Shown piece after piece: positions 24,904 through 35,772 of a DNA stretch of 64,000 bases; the stretch's first letter is position 1; each line of letters begins with the position of its first letter. The position numbers and the translations under genes are program-made. The DNA lies in the NCBI RefSeq assembly GCF_001540865.1, contig NC_033628.1:7049416-7113415 (forward strand), in the 5' to 3' direction. The notes under the pieces are model-generated. The model ran no database searches. It was not told where the DNA came from and worked only from the letters and a program-made list of their open reading frames with translations. This DNA comes from Ananas comosus (Eukaryota > Streptophyta > Magnoliopsida > Poales > Bromeliaceae).

Positions 24904-26282
24904 ATGTCCCAATCTCATGCATACTAGGTACAAGTATTAAGCAAATAACACTACACTACCACTAGCATACTATAACATGTAACAATACCATCTAGCACCC
25001 TATAATGTGATATCACAATATGCAACTTGATCAACGATAACTTAGACATAGGGAGTAGTTCAACTGCTTCGGGATGGTCACCACCCATATTTTATAGCGT
25101 TCCGATTGCTCGTCGTCACTCGCAATCGGCCTCCCGCGGCGCACGCCGCTCGGCTCGACACAATTCACGCGCAACCACCGAACGACCTCCGATCCGCGAT
25201 CCGGAAATTAAAGGTTTTCGGTTTCTTGTTACGATGCTCGGAATTCGATCCAGTGATTTATGGACGCTACCTCGGCCCTTCAGGCGGAAACGAATGCCGG
25301 AAGGTCCTTTTCCTCAATATCTTTGCACCGGCTCGATGAACCGCCGAACCAACTTTGCCAACGCGTTTAAACACCTAGCAATTAGGTTTACAACCACTCA
25401 ATTTAGATCAAAATCCTAGATTTTCCAAAACCCCATTTTGGAGCCCTAGGTTGCAACTAGGTAAAAATCCACCATTAAAGCTTTGGATTTAAGCATAATC
25501 CATCTAATTAGCATCCTAGGATTCATCGAAACTCATTCTTAGAGTATTTAAACCAACCATTAAAGATCTACCATTAATGAGCAAAGAGCTTACCTCCAAA
25601 AGCTTGCTCCCACTTGAGGAAGAAGATGAAGAGGATGGAGCTCCTCTTCTTGATCTTCTTCTCCACCAACTTTTTCTTCTTCTTCTCTTCCTCTTCTCCT
25701 TCTTTTCTTTCTAGAGAGAGAGAGGGAGAGTATAGGGTTGAAAAATGAGGGAGAAGAGAGAAAGACCCAAATCCCCCGCTCTATGCACTCTCATAAGTGC
25801 AAAATTGCATAAAAATCCCTCAACAATGCATTTAGTGCACTGCCCCTCGCGGGGCATTTTTTTGTATAGGGGACCAATCCTTGGATTTGATGAACTGGTC
25901 TCCGTAGGTCCAGAATTCCTGCATTTTAGGACTTAGCCAAATTTCCAGCTTTTTCACCGTTTCTTCTCCGTTTTCGCTCGTTTTCGCTTGTTTGACCTCT
26001 GATTCTTTTCAAATCGAACCGAGACTCTCCAAACATGTTTTCGAGCATGTTTTCATCATCCTTTCATCCACGCTAACGCCGGATTTAGTTCATGACCCAA
26101 CATAGCCTTTCGGGTCCCACTTTGCGCCTACGCGCACCGAAACGCCCGAATGCTTCCGAACTTAACCGGAACTTCACCGAAACCATTCTAATGGCTCTCC
26201 AACCGAATGTACACCGTAACTTTATGATTTTAGAAGTCCGGTACCTTACATGAGGGCACCGAAGAAGAAGAAGCAGCAGCTT

Positions 26283-28616
26283 TGTCACGCACCTCGCCCC
26301 GCAACCGCCAATTTGGTCTGTTCGGGCACGTGGACGGACCGCCGAACGGACAAGGTTTTCCCTATCCGCCCAAGGCTCAACAACATCATATATATATAGT
26401 TTGCCGAGGTAAAACATAATCAACATACATAAATTGTGCGTGGATAATATAAACAAGAGTAAGAGAGAAATACTAACTATTACATTCCATATTTGAACAT
26501 TTACATTTAAACACCAAAATACATTCATTTGGTTTACAAGGTATACATCATTTTCCTCATGATACATGTACATCATCCAAAAGTAACCTCTCTCAAAATA
26601 CATCATGTCTCAATATATAATATATGGTACTCTAATGCAAAGGAGGCTACTATTTAGGGCGCTATGCCCTTATCGCGATTCTCGACCGCTCCGCTCGTGC
26701 TAGGCCCTACAACAAAGTGGGATGAGAACTAACAAAAATTCTCAGTGGGTTCGGCCGCTGACCCCGCCGATTTTCTCACTAGGTCTAAGCAGGCATAAGT
26801 AGAAAGGTTCGCAAATTATAAACAACTAGCATGCTATTATGCCTTAGCAATATGATACAATAAACAGATATAATAAACATGTACTAGCAACTACTATACT
26901 CATGATGCATGCCATTCACGATTCATAACCCAATCATACCGACTAACCTGAAGGTTGAGCCCCGACTCACAACCCAATTCCACAAATGAGGAGCACCGCT
27001 ACAACCCATTGGGGACCGTTTACTGGGTAGCTACATTAACCCACCTGAAGAACTCCGGAGACCACTGCTTGGGTGTAGCGACCACTGCCAAGCCGACAGA
27101 CGTAATGTGAGTATGATCCAATCCTCCAACTTGAGGATACCCTACCAACTAGTGGTAACAATGCCAACGAATATACCAATCCCTACACTCATGTCATGAA
27201 TGTTCCCAATACACTATCCAAATGCCATATTTCCATGTCACTATATATGTTTCTAAGTTCATATTGTCATGCACTATAGAGTTCATTGTTCACAACCCAA
27301 TCCTCATGCACATAGTCAACTATGTTCCATCTCATATTTCCTACAATTACCATGAGAGTATGCAAGGATTCGAGTAATCAAAACACCCTACTCTATAATG
27401 CATGATTTCTATACATGTACATACATGGTCAATATAGCAACATAGATATAAAAGGAAATCCGATTATTTCGGATAGCGCCCCCCACCTCTTTATGATGCC
27501 GAGGTGTGAGAATCCAAGTCTCACGATTTATGGATGTCGTTTCGGCTCGACCCAAGGATAACGAACCAAAAACGGTACTTTTCCTCAACAACTCGCCGTA
27601 TGCCGGTAGGAACTCCAATTTGAGTTGCCCACCGTGTCGGTTTTACCTTCAATTAGGTTTACAAAGGGTCAATTTAACTATAAACCTTAATCCGCGAAAA
27701 CCCTAATTCTTGCCCTAGGGTTTCATAGCATGAACAACATGAGTTCATCATGTGATTCCAAGGTTTCTCCTAGGTTTTCTTTCATGCAAGAAAATCAAAA
27801 CCAAGTGTTTTAGGTATAAAACCAAACCCTAACAAAGATATTGCAAGAAACCTTACCTTAGCCTCTGAACACCACAAGCTCCACCTTGTAGGAGAGCTCT
27901 TCACCTCCAAAAAGTCTTAAAACACCTTCAAATCCCTTCCAATCTCCACCAATCACACTTAGGAAAGAGCTTCTAGAGAGAGAGAGGGAGAAAAGAGTGA
28001 TGAGAAGTGTTCTCGGCTTGTGAACAAGAGAGGAGGAGATGGGGTCCTCTTATAAGCTCACACAAATGCAAACAAGCCTTCCAATTATTTCTATTTGCAG
28101 CAGTTCGCATTCTGCTGTTCGCAACACTGGGTACTGGTACCAACATAGGGTACCGGTACACGGGCTCCAATACCGGTACTCAAGTCCAGTACCGGTACAC
28201 CCGGGCTGACAGAACCAAACCCGAGAGCAGCTGTTTTCGGGTTACTGCAGGGTACGTACCGATACCCAGCCAATGCAGTACCGGTACGCGGCCCCAATAC
28301 CGGTACCCGCCTAGTTCGGTACCGGTACACAGCCTCGGAGTGACCAAACTCGAGAGCAGACCTCTCAGTTTATTTATGAGGTACCGGTACCAACCTTTAG
28401 TACCGGTACACAGTGTCCAGAATGCAGTTTTGGCTTTGCTTAAGTCCGGTTTCGCTTCGATCAATGTCAAAACTCCTTAAACACTTTCGAAACCCACTTC
28501 CAGAAGTTCCGAGGCTTTCGGGACAATGTACGAACCACGTCCAATGATTCCTCTCGCCACGCTTCGGTTACTTTGACCAAAAGTGGCGCAACATGCCGGG
28601 GAGATAGTATCTTACA
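26283..28616 (-). mobile_element. Solo LTR of family E (minus strand), TSD AGCTT, in GRWD1-like exon 2
   Basis: It starts TGTCACGCACCTCG at 26283 and ends GATAGTATCTTACA at 28616, with AGCTT on both sides (26278-26282 and 28617-28621). In minus orientation: a TACCGGTA array (28130-28420, eight exact cores), a CT/GA tract (about 27980), a donor-like AAG|GTAAGG (about 27857), CTCCGGAGA (about 27055), a hairpin (26723-26743), and a GGGCATAGCGCCCT-type block (about 26660). The flanking host codons read through once the LTR and one target copy are ignored. Confidence 0.88.
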
Positions 28617-28826
28617 AGCTTCGCCCTTCTTAGATCCCTAAAACAGCAACCAAAAAGAAAAAGAAAAACATAAAAAACAAATGAGAAATTGAATACGAAC
28701 AAAAAATCGAGGATAGGGGATTTGAGCGAGATGAATAAGAAAAAGAAGAAGAAGAAGAGGAGGAGGAGGCGAACGCACCTTGCTCTTTCGCTTGCTCTTC
28801 TTAGGGTTTTTGATGCTCCGAACCAT

Positions 28827-29740
28827 AATGAAGAGTAGCATCACCAATTTTCCGACTAATTTTATGGGTGAATTTATTCCTCGACCCCTTCATTCTCCCC
28901 TTTTTTTTGCGCTGATCAAAGAAAACAGGCATTTATTTGCTTTTTCAGAAAAGAAATTAAAATAGAGCTAGTCAAGAACCAGCTAGTCAAGAACTCGAAA
29001 ACCCATTTCTCCTAAAACTCAAGCAAAAGCTTTTAGTTGTTCCAAAACCAGCTTTTCCTACCAATATATTGAAAAGAATGCATCAACGAACACAAAAAGG
29101 ACAGAACAAATTAAATCGAAGTTGAAAAGATAATATAGCTCGCAATCTATTCCTCCTGCCCATCCCAAAGTTCATTATCTTATTGACCTCTTCCATTGTG
29201 GTGCCTAAGAACTCATCTCCTCGTGGCTTCTTGGAGGGCACACCCCTCCAGCAACAAACAGCACCAACAACCATTTAGGGGGAAAGAGAGAGAGAAAGAG
29301 AGAGAGGGGGAGAGAGAGGGAAGGGGAAGAGGGAGAGAGGGGGAGAGAGAGAGAGCCGCGCCGCGACCCGCGCCAGCGCTCGCTCGAGCCGCCCACTCGC
29401 GCTGCCGCTCGCCCGCGACCCGCACCCAGCACGCGTGCACCGTCGTGCCCGCACACGCCCAGCGCGCGTGTACCATCGTAAGCGTCCGTGCCGCACCCGC
29501 GCGCCGCGCCCGACCGCCGAGCTCGCCCGCGTCCGCGTTGAGAGAGAGAGAGAGGGGGAGAGAGGGAGAGGGAGAGGGGGGGTGCCTGTTCGCGTCGCAC
29601 TCACCCGCCGAGCTCGCTCGCGACCGCGCCCAGCGCCGCGCCGAGAGAGAGAGAGGGGGAGAGAGGGAGAGGGAGAGGGGGGGTGCCTGTTCGCGTCGCA
29701 NACGTGCGCACGACCCACGCCCAGCGCCCGCTCGCGCCTC
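28827..29740. other. GRWD1-like upstream region, then GA-rich low-complexity repeats
   Basis: 28827-29270 is the presumed upstream region of the GRWD1-like start, with no recognised gene. 29280-29740 is dominated by GAGAGG tracts and GC-rich stretches. The motif GAGAGGGAGAGGGAGAGG, then GGGGTGCCTGTTCGCGTCGCA, occurs twice (about 29560-29600 and 29660-29700), forming a tandem repeat of roughly 100 bp; a single N is at 29701. Long open frames here exist on several strands only because of the repeat composition. Confidence 0.55.
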
Positions 29741-30069
29741 TGTCACGCCCCGGGACTCGGCATAGGCCCGCCCGGTGCGTGCCCAGACCCGCCATATGCC
29801 TGCACATATAAGACGTCTACAAAAAAAGAGATATGGAAGTAAGAAGAAATAAAATCACTAGACAGAGCTACTAACAACAAGTAGAGAAAGGGGGAAAGTA
29901 AACTACTAAACATAAAGATAAAGTTAGTACAAAAGTCATCACAAAAGTACTACAAAAAGGGTGGTCTCTATACAAGGTACAACTCTCATCCTCTCCCAAA
30001 AGAAAACAAAGAAGTGGTGGGCCACCTATCGAACGTCCCTCGCTCACAAGCTAGTTCGTGGCGATTCCC
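29741..30069 (-). repeat. Truncated minus-strand LTR, cut by the family-C element
   Basis: It starts TGTCACGCCCCGGGACTCGG at 29741 and continues with CAGACCCGCCATATGCCTGC, closely like the LTR end at 21666. It stops abruptly where TGTAACATACC of the next LTR begins at 30070. The rest is not visible, because the right side of the inserted array ends in the assembly gap. Confidence 0.7.
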
Positions 30070-33000
30070 TGTAACATACCGAACTTCGAAAATCATGAAG
30101 TCACGGTGTACATTTAAATATTTCCGGTGAGGTTGCGGTGGAATGTAACATACCGGATTTTAAATATAAAAGTGAAAATAAATAAAAATAGTATGAGATA
30201 CTATTTTATCTGATTTAGAGAAGCGAAATATAGGTTGGGAGTGACCTGTGCTGAAATCGGAGCGAAAACAGAAGATTTAAAATTTTCTGGAAGAAACGGG
30301 GCAGATAAATTAGCAGAAAATGTACAATTTCAGAAAATTATGAAAATTGAAGAATATGTCAACATACCGAACTTCGAAAATCATGAAGTCACGGTGTACA
30401 TTTAAATGTTTCCGGTGAGATTGCGGTGGAATGTAACATACCGGATTTTAAATATAAAAGTGAAAATAAATAAAAATAGTATGAGATACTATTTTATCTG
30501 ATTTAGAGAAGCGAAATATAGGTTGGGAGTGACCTGTGCTGAAATCGGAGCGAAAACAGAAGATTTAAAATTTTCTGGAAGAAACGGGGCAGATAAATTA
30601 GCAGAAAATGTACAATTTCAGAAAATTATGAAAATTGAAGAATATGTCAACATACCGAACTTCGAAAATCATGAAGTCACGGTGTACATTTAAATGTTTC
30701 CGGTGAGATTGCGGTGGAATGTAACATACCGGATTTTAAATATAAAAGTGAAAATAAATAAAAATAGTATGAGATACTATTTTATCTGATTTAGAGAAGC
30801 GAAATATAGGTTGGGAGTGACCTGTGCTGAAATCGAAGCGAAAACAGAAGATTTAAAATTTTCTGGAAGAAACGGGGCAGATAAATTAGCAGAAAATGTA
30901 CAGTTTCAGAAAATTATGAAAATTGAAGAATATGTCAGAAATATTTTTATGAGGCTAGATTTAAAGTTTCATATTTTTCTGACACCCGAAAGGTGAAAAA
31001 TAAAATCCGGCAAGTTATCTGCTAAAGATTACAGTTCGGCACAGTTTTCGGTGACCAAATGGGGTCGAAACTGAAAACTTAAAATATATTCTTGCTCAGT
31101 ACGTTAAACCGAGCCTGCCTGTCAAATTTGAGCTCAATCGGACATTCAGAAGGGCTCCAACGAAACTTATCAGATTTAGGGACTAAATTGAAAGATTGAA
31201 TAGTTGAGGGGCTAACTCGTAAAAAGGGATTAAATCCCTTTCTTCCTCAGCCGTAGCAGCCCCAAACCGACACACACACACATCCACACACGCATGGATA
31301 GGAGAAGAGAACCCTCTCTTTCTCTCTCTAGATTTCTCCCAAAAAAAGAGAGAAATTGGTGGAGAAGTAAGCTTAAAGATGGATTTTCATCTTCATCATC
31401 AACTTCCTCTCCATTGGAGCTATTTTGAGAGGTGAGCTTCAAACCCTTTAATGGTAGAACTCTAAGGATTGATCCTTATGCTCTAAAAATGGTTTTAATG
31501 GAATCCTAGCATGCTAAATAGAAGATAAATGCTAGAATTTAGGATCAATTTAGTGAATTCGTGTAATACTTGAAACCTAGGGTTCAAAATGCAATTTTTA
31601 AAAATATGAGGGTTTGATCTAATTTGACCCTATGTAAACCTAATTGCTAGGTAAACGAATGCGCTGGCGAAGTCGGTTCGGCGATTCGTCGAGCCGTTGC
31701 GAAGTTATTAAAGAAACGGACGTTAGGCTTCGTTTCCGCCTGGAGGGCCGAGGCGACGTCGTAAAATCCTGGAAACGGATTTGAAGCACCGTAACAGCAA
31801 AACGAAGACCCTTTTTGCCCGAGGTTGCAAAGCGATGCGCGGTTGGTGCGCAACTACAAGTTCGGACGGAACCTGGCACCGGGTGCCGCGGGAGGCCGAT
31901 TGCAAGTGTCGACAAGCAATCGGAACGCGAATCGAGGTGGGTTGTGCTTACCGAAGCGACTAGGTCGCCTTTATGTCTAAGAAAATATGATTTCTTATGA
32001 TGCATATAGAAAGCATGTTATGGTAATGCTAGTAATTGCATGATTACATGATGAGCATTATGGCATAATGGATATATGCATATTAGCATGTGAGGAAAGT
32101 GTGAGATGAATACATGATGAGCATAATGTAGAAATGCATGTTAACATTATGAAATGCTGGATGAGAGATTCATATAGAAATGAATGATAATGAATGCAAG
32201 CTGATAAATGCATGTTGGTAAATGCTAAGTAAGTGCATATAAGCATGTCATGATGAAATGCTAGATGAATAGATGCATGTAACTAACGCTAAGAGAATGC
32301 ATTTGGGCATAATGGATAGAGGCATGTCGATGAATGCAAGTAGATAATGCATGTTATAGAAATGCTAGCTAAGCTGCATGATTACATGACGAGCATAATG
32401 TAGATAATGCATGTTATAGAAATGCTAACTAAGTGCATGATTACATGATGAGCATTGTGAGGATATGCTTGATTCAGATGAGTCAAACATAGGTTGAACA
32501 GAAATGACATGAACCTAGTGTTAGAGAACATAGGTCGGGTCTGAACGACAGTGAACCTAAAGTCATGAACATAGGTTGAACGTGAATGACAGGGAACCTA
32601 GTGTCGTGAACCTAGGAAAGATCGAGTAGCATCTAACCTAGTGTCAAAGAACATAGGTTGGACATCAAGTGGCATTAAACCTAGTGTCTTGAACATAGGT
32701 TGAATAAGTATAGTGTGAACCTAGTGTCATGTATGTTAGGACACTTATGGTATTTGAGCATATTTATATTTGTAGTCATGCATTATAGGGTGTTTGGCAT
32801 TGTGCGAGTGAAAATGTGAATTACTATCAACAGTAAGAACTTGTGAACCTTAGAATGTGGACATAGAACCCTATGAATGCATGGACTATAACAATAGTGA
32901 ACTTGGTGACATTCTAACTAGAGATTTGGTTAGCATCGAGCAATAAAATTGTGAAACTAGCATAAAGAGCTAGTTAGAGTTCAATTGTGGCATGGCCAGT

Positions 33001-34272
33001 TATTGAATCCTCTAAAGGAGGATTGGATCTTACTCACATAGTCTGTTTTTAGCTTGGTGGAGGTCGCTCCCCCCAGGCAGTGAGCTCCGGAGTTGTCACA
33101 CGATGGGCTAACGTACTTGCCCTTGGACTAACGTACTTGTCCAGCAGACGGTCCCTAGGGTGGTTCGAGTCCCCCGTTATTAAGGGATTTTGGGTTGTGA
33201 GTTATTGGGGTTAACAAGTGTTAACCGGTAAGATTGGGTAAAAGCCAAAGTGATTGGGAAAAAGCATGCATTATGAGCTATAGATTGGGTATCCTTGTCG
33301 AGTGGATTTTGGGGCTGAGGTGTATGTGAGACGTCCATTACCTCGAGTCTGGATGTATGCGGTATTCCGCAGATGATTGACTCAAGACCGAGTCGGATGG
33401 ATAGCTTTGTTAAGGTAATAGAAACCTTAAAGCTAGTGGCAAAGGCAAGAACTAAGGTAGTAGAGACCTTAGAAACAAGTTGAGCTTGGTAATGGAACTA
33501 AGGTAAGTAGAAACCTTAGGGGTAAAGGACTTGAGCTGAGATTAGCCAGTGGAATGTAGAGTCAATGGACCTACTAGTGAATAGTGGATTATATAGATGC
33601 ATAGTGGCATAGAAATGCATGATATCCATATTGCATATCGTGAGGCAATGCAAGGTTTCATTAGTTGCATAATTTAGATATATATATATCTATCTGTTTA
33701 TTGAACTAACCTGCAGGTTGCCTCTCTTTGACCTATTGGTCGAGCTTTTCCCTTGGGTGGCCGTACCCACTGGGAACCATGGAGTTGGTTCTCACCCCAC
33801 GTTGTTTTGGGGTGTTACAGGTTCGCACGTGAGCGGCGCGGCGGCGCGAGGCAAGGGCGTAGCTTCGTAGATAGCGCCCTACCCAGAGACCAGAGTTAGC
33901 AGTACCCCGTCGACATAGCTTAGGGGTATGGGGTGTTATTAATGAAAAGAACACAATGTATCAACGTGTAAATAAATTTGTAAGAACTTAGATTGCATTT
34001 GGATGAAAAAGAATGTAAAAAGAACTGTGATGTAAAAAGTATGAATGTAAATGTTTGTAATAATATAGGATGTGTTTATGTTGTTTGATACCTTCCATTA
34101 TGCAATCTTGATTGATATCAGTTCCTGATTGGAACCTTCGTATTGTATGGATTGCGTTGCCTTGAATGTACAGGGGAGACTCTGTCCGCAGTACAGGGGA
34201 AACCCTGTCCATTTGGCACTGTTGGCGGCGCCGCGAACCCGACCAAATAGGCGGCGGTCGCGGGTCGTGACA
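30070..34272 (+). repeat. First LTR of family C array, 4.2 kb, with 288-bp internal tandem repeat
   Basis: Starts TGTAACATACCG and ends GCGGGTCGTGACA. After the tandem repeat (30073-30936) it contains CT/GA tracts (31310-31332), a donor-like AG|GTGAGC (about 31431), CTCCGGAGT (about 33074), hairpins (33754-33820) and an acceptor-like TTACAG at about 33820. It lacks a dense ACCGGT array. Confidence 0.82.
30073..30936 (+). repeat. Three tandem 288-bp copies at the 5' end of the first family-C LTR
   Basis: AACATACCGAACTTCG starts at 30073, 30361 and 30649, a constant period of 288. The copies differ at only a few bases (for example AAATATTTCC versus AAATGTTTCC). The third copy runs on into normal LTR sequence (GTCAGAAATATTTTTATGAG). 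The second LTR of the array (37888) has a single copy. Confidence 0.92.
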
Positions 34273-34277
34273 GAAGA

Positions 34278-34289
34278 TGGTATCAGAGC
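34278..34289 (+). other. Primer binding site, family C (first)
   Basis: TGGTATCAGAGC begins five bases after the LTR end and matches the standard plant initiator-Met-tRNA primer site. Confidence 0.85.
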
Positions 34290-34639
34290 ATAAAGTAGAA
34301 AATGGGGAAATGGTTTAGGGAGACCTAGGAGACCCTAGGATAGTAAACCATAGGAGAATAAGGCTCGTGAGAGACGAGAACTTGTTACTTGTGGCGAAAG
34401 GTTTATGGATTTGGTCGTGTCGTAAGCCTCTAAAACGGATGTTAGAGGTAGACTCGAGGTTTAGTTTATTCTCAACCGAGAGTGTTCATGTTGGGTATAC
34501 ACAACATGAAACCTGGTGATGAGAATAAGCTCCCTTGTATGACTTTCGCCCGATTTGAATCAGTGTCAATTGTTTCACGCTCGACCTTGAGGGTCGAGAA
34601 TCGACCGAGTTGTCGTGTCTTAGGAAGCGAGGGCACCGC

Positions 34640-35330
34640 GTAGGCGATCTTCAGGTAGATCGGCGCGGGTTGGGACGAGTGTCGTTCCTCAGCAATCCGA
34701 GGCGAGCGGAGATTTGGGACTTCGTGGGAAATTGGCCACTACTGTGTGAGTGGCGGGGTGACGAGCCGAATTAGTGCGGCGTCAGCAGGAAGCTGCCGTA
34801 TGCCAGGAGGAGCGAATGAGAAGACTCCAGGAAACGATAGATCAGCTGGGGGCCGTACCAGCTGCCGTTCGTCGAGTACGACCGGGAGTTGCGACGGAAG
34901 TATTTCCGTCGGGGTTGAACAATCTGGCTTTTAGCATCTCGGAAGCAAAGACGTTGAGGGTGCCAGCTTTGGCGGCCCTCGTGACCTTTAAGCGATTTGA
35001 TCCGTCTGCCTTTGATAGAGAGAATACGGATCCGTTGATCGTGGAGTTGTGGGTCGACTCCATGGAAACTCCCTTTGGGGACTTGTGTACTGTAGAGTGG
35101 GATAAGGTACACCTAGCCGTGCGTTACTTGCAAACAATCGGCGGAGGTGTGGTGGAAAGGCATTCGACGGAATCGATTGCCTAGTTTTCCTCCTATGATT
35201 CGGAATGAGTTTCGAGGATCAATATTCCCTGTTTACTTTCCCGATGCTGAGAAAGAAAAGCTTCAGGAAAGGTTCCCGAAGCTACGGAGGTAGACCGTGC
35301 CGTGAGGGAATATGAGCGGAAATTCTCTCG
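34640..35330 (+). pseudogene. Decayed Ty3/gypsy gag, family C first internal region
   Basis: The position equivalent to the Gag start of the second copy reads AGGGCACCGCG instead of ATGGCACCGCG, so the start codon is lost. A conserved capsid stretch is still readable at 34984-35135 (FKRFDPSAFDREN, ELWVDSMET, WDKVHLAVRYL), comparable to FRRFNPPTFEGEK...ESWVDSIET in the complete element. The frame then breaks: the expected WW motif is replaced, and 35190-35330 continues in another frame (YFPDAEKEKLQ-like). It is cut by an LTR fragment from 35427. Confidence 0.7.
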
Positions 35331-35426
35331 TATCGTGAGTTGTGTCCCGAACGTAGTGCGGGATGACAAGGAATTGGCCGATGTGCCTCTGCGGAGACCT
35401 TGGCCGGACGTGGTCGAGGTGGTGCA

Positions 35427-35772
35427 TGTAAGGAAGTTACTTCTCGGAATACGAGAGTTAGACTTCGCTTAGAATCGACCAAGGGTCGTGTTGGTGTGCT
35501 TCGGAAAAGCCGAAGATGTTTAAGTCACCAAAAGTGCGTTGGAGTTGGAGTCCACGAGAGCAAATAGTGCAAAGTCTGCACTTGGCGGAGATTGCTCTCG
35601 GGGACCGGTCCTTGGCAGGGAGAGACCGCTCCCCGTAGCTGTTGGTCGCGGGGTTGCTTGATGCAACTGGTCCTTGGGCCAGAGGAACCGGTCCCCGTAG
35701 CTTGAAATTGCCCAGTTTTGGGCAGTGCACATTCTTGAGTTGTGGTTGCAATCCCAACCGAGGAAGTGTCAT
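35427..35772 (+). repeat. LTR fragment of the 46401 family embedded in family-C internal region
   Basis: It starts TGTAAGGAAGTTACTTCTCG and continues with the CGAGAGTTAGACTTC and ATCGACCAAGGGTCGTGTTG blocks of the LTR at 46401/54020. It includes a short ACCGGT array (35604-35700) and ends within U3. No target duplication or LTR 3' end is visible, so it is a truncated or recombined fragment. Confidence 0.75.

Larger units (their letters stand above)
20213..26250 (-). mobile_element. Solo LTR (TGTAAC family, minus strand) with a nested solo LTR; TSD TGAGG
   Basis: On the plus strand it starts TGTCACGCCCCG at 20213 and ends GGTACCTTACA at 26250, flanked by TGAGG at 20208-20212 and 26251-26255. 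Its minus-strand start (TGTAAGGTACCGGACTTC, then the CACGGTGTACATT-like block) is that of the LTR family at 30070 and 37888. Without the nested insert (21666-24903) it is about 2.8 kb. It has the hairpin at 20635-20653, CTCCGGAGT at about 21170, a donor-like AG|GTAAGC at about 25594, a GA-rich tract at 25700-25735, and a degenerate ACCGGT array (25860-25915). No internal region remains. Confidence 0.85.
20190..28826 (-). pseudogene. 5' fragment of a GRWD1-like WD-repeat gene, exon 2 split by two LTR insertions
   Basis: Exon 1 (28826-28779) encodes MVRSIKNPKKSKRKSK and ends in AAG|GTGCGT. The intron is 28778-28638, ending GTTTTAG. Exon 2 (from 28637) encodes GSKKGEA, is broken at 28616 by one solo LTR, continues at 26277-26251 (AASSSSVPS), is broken again at 26250 by a second solo LTR, and resumes at 20207 with AFAKV before a stop. 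This N-terminus matches plant glutamate-rich WD-repeat protein 1 (Arabidopsis At2g19540 / HTD1 type), from memory of the family. GRWD1 is a nucleolar/nuclear histone-binding and ribosome-assembly WD protein and a CUL4-DDB1 adaptor. The WD repeats are absent: homology stops after AKV, where a tryptophan-rich acidic segment should follow. I infer a dead or truncated gene copy. Confidence 0.7.

Noticed and set aside
29196..29842. Several long overlapping open frames on both strands
   Set aside because: They lie in GAGAGG microsatellite and GC-rich repeats, run open in several frames on both strands, and show no domain.
30073..30936. 288-bp repeats as a satellite or CRISPR-like array
   Set aside because: Only three units, no spacers, and they are wholly inside an LTR edge; a plant LTR duplication explains them.
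34771..35184. Open frame of 136 codons as a host gene
   Set aside because: The readable part (ELWVDSMET and neighbours) is Ty3/gypsy Gag capsid, so it is annotated as a gag remnant.
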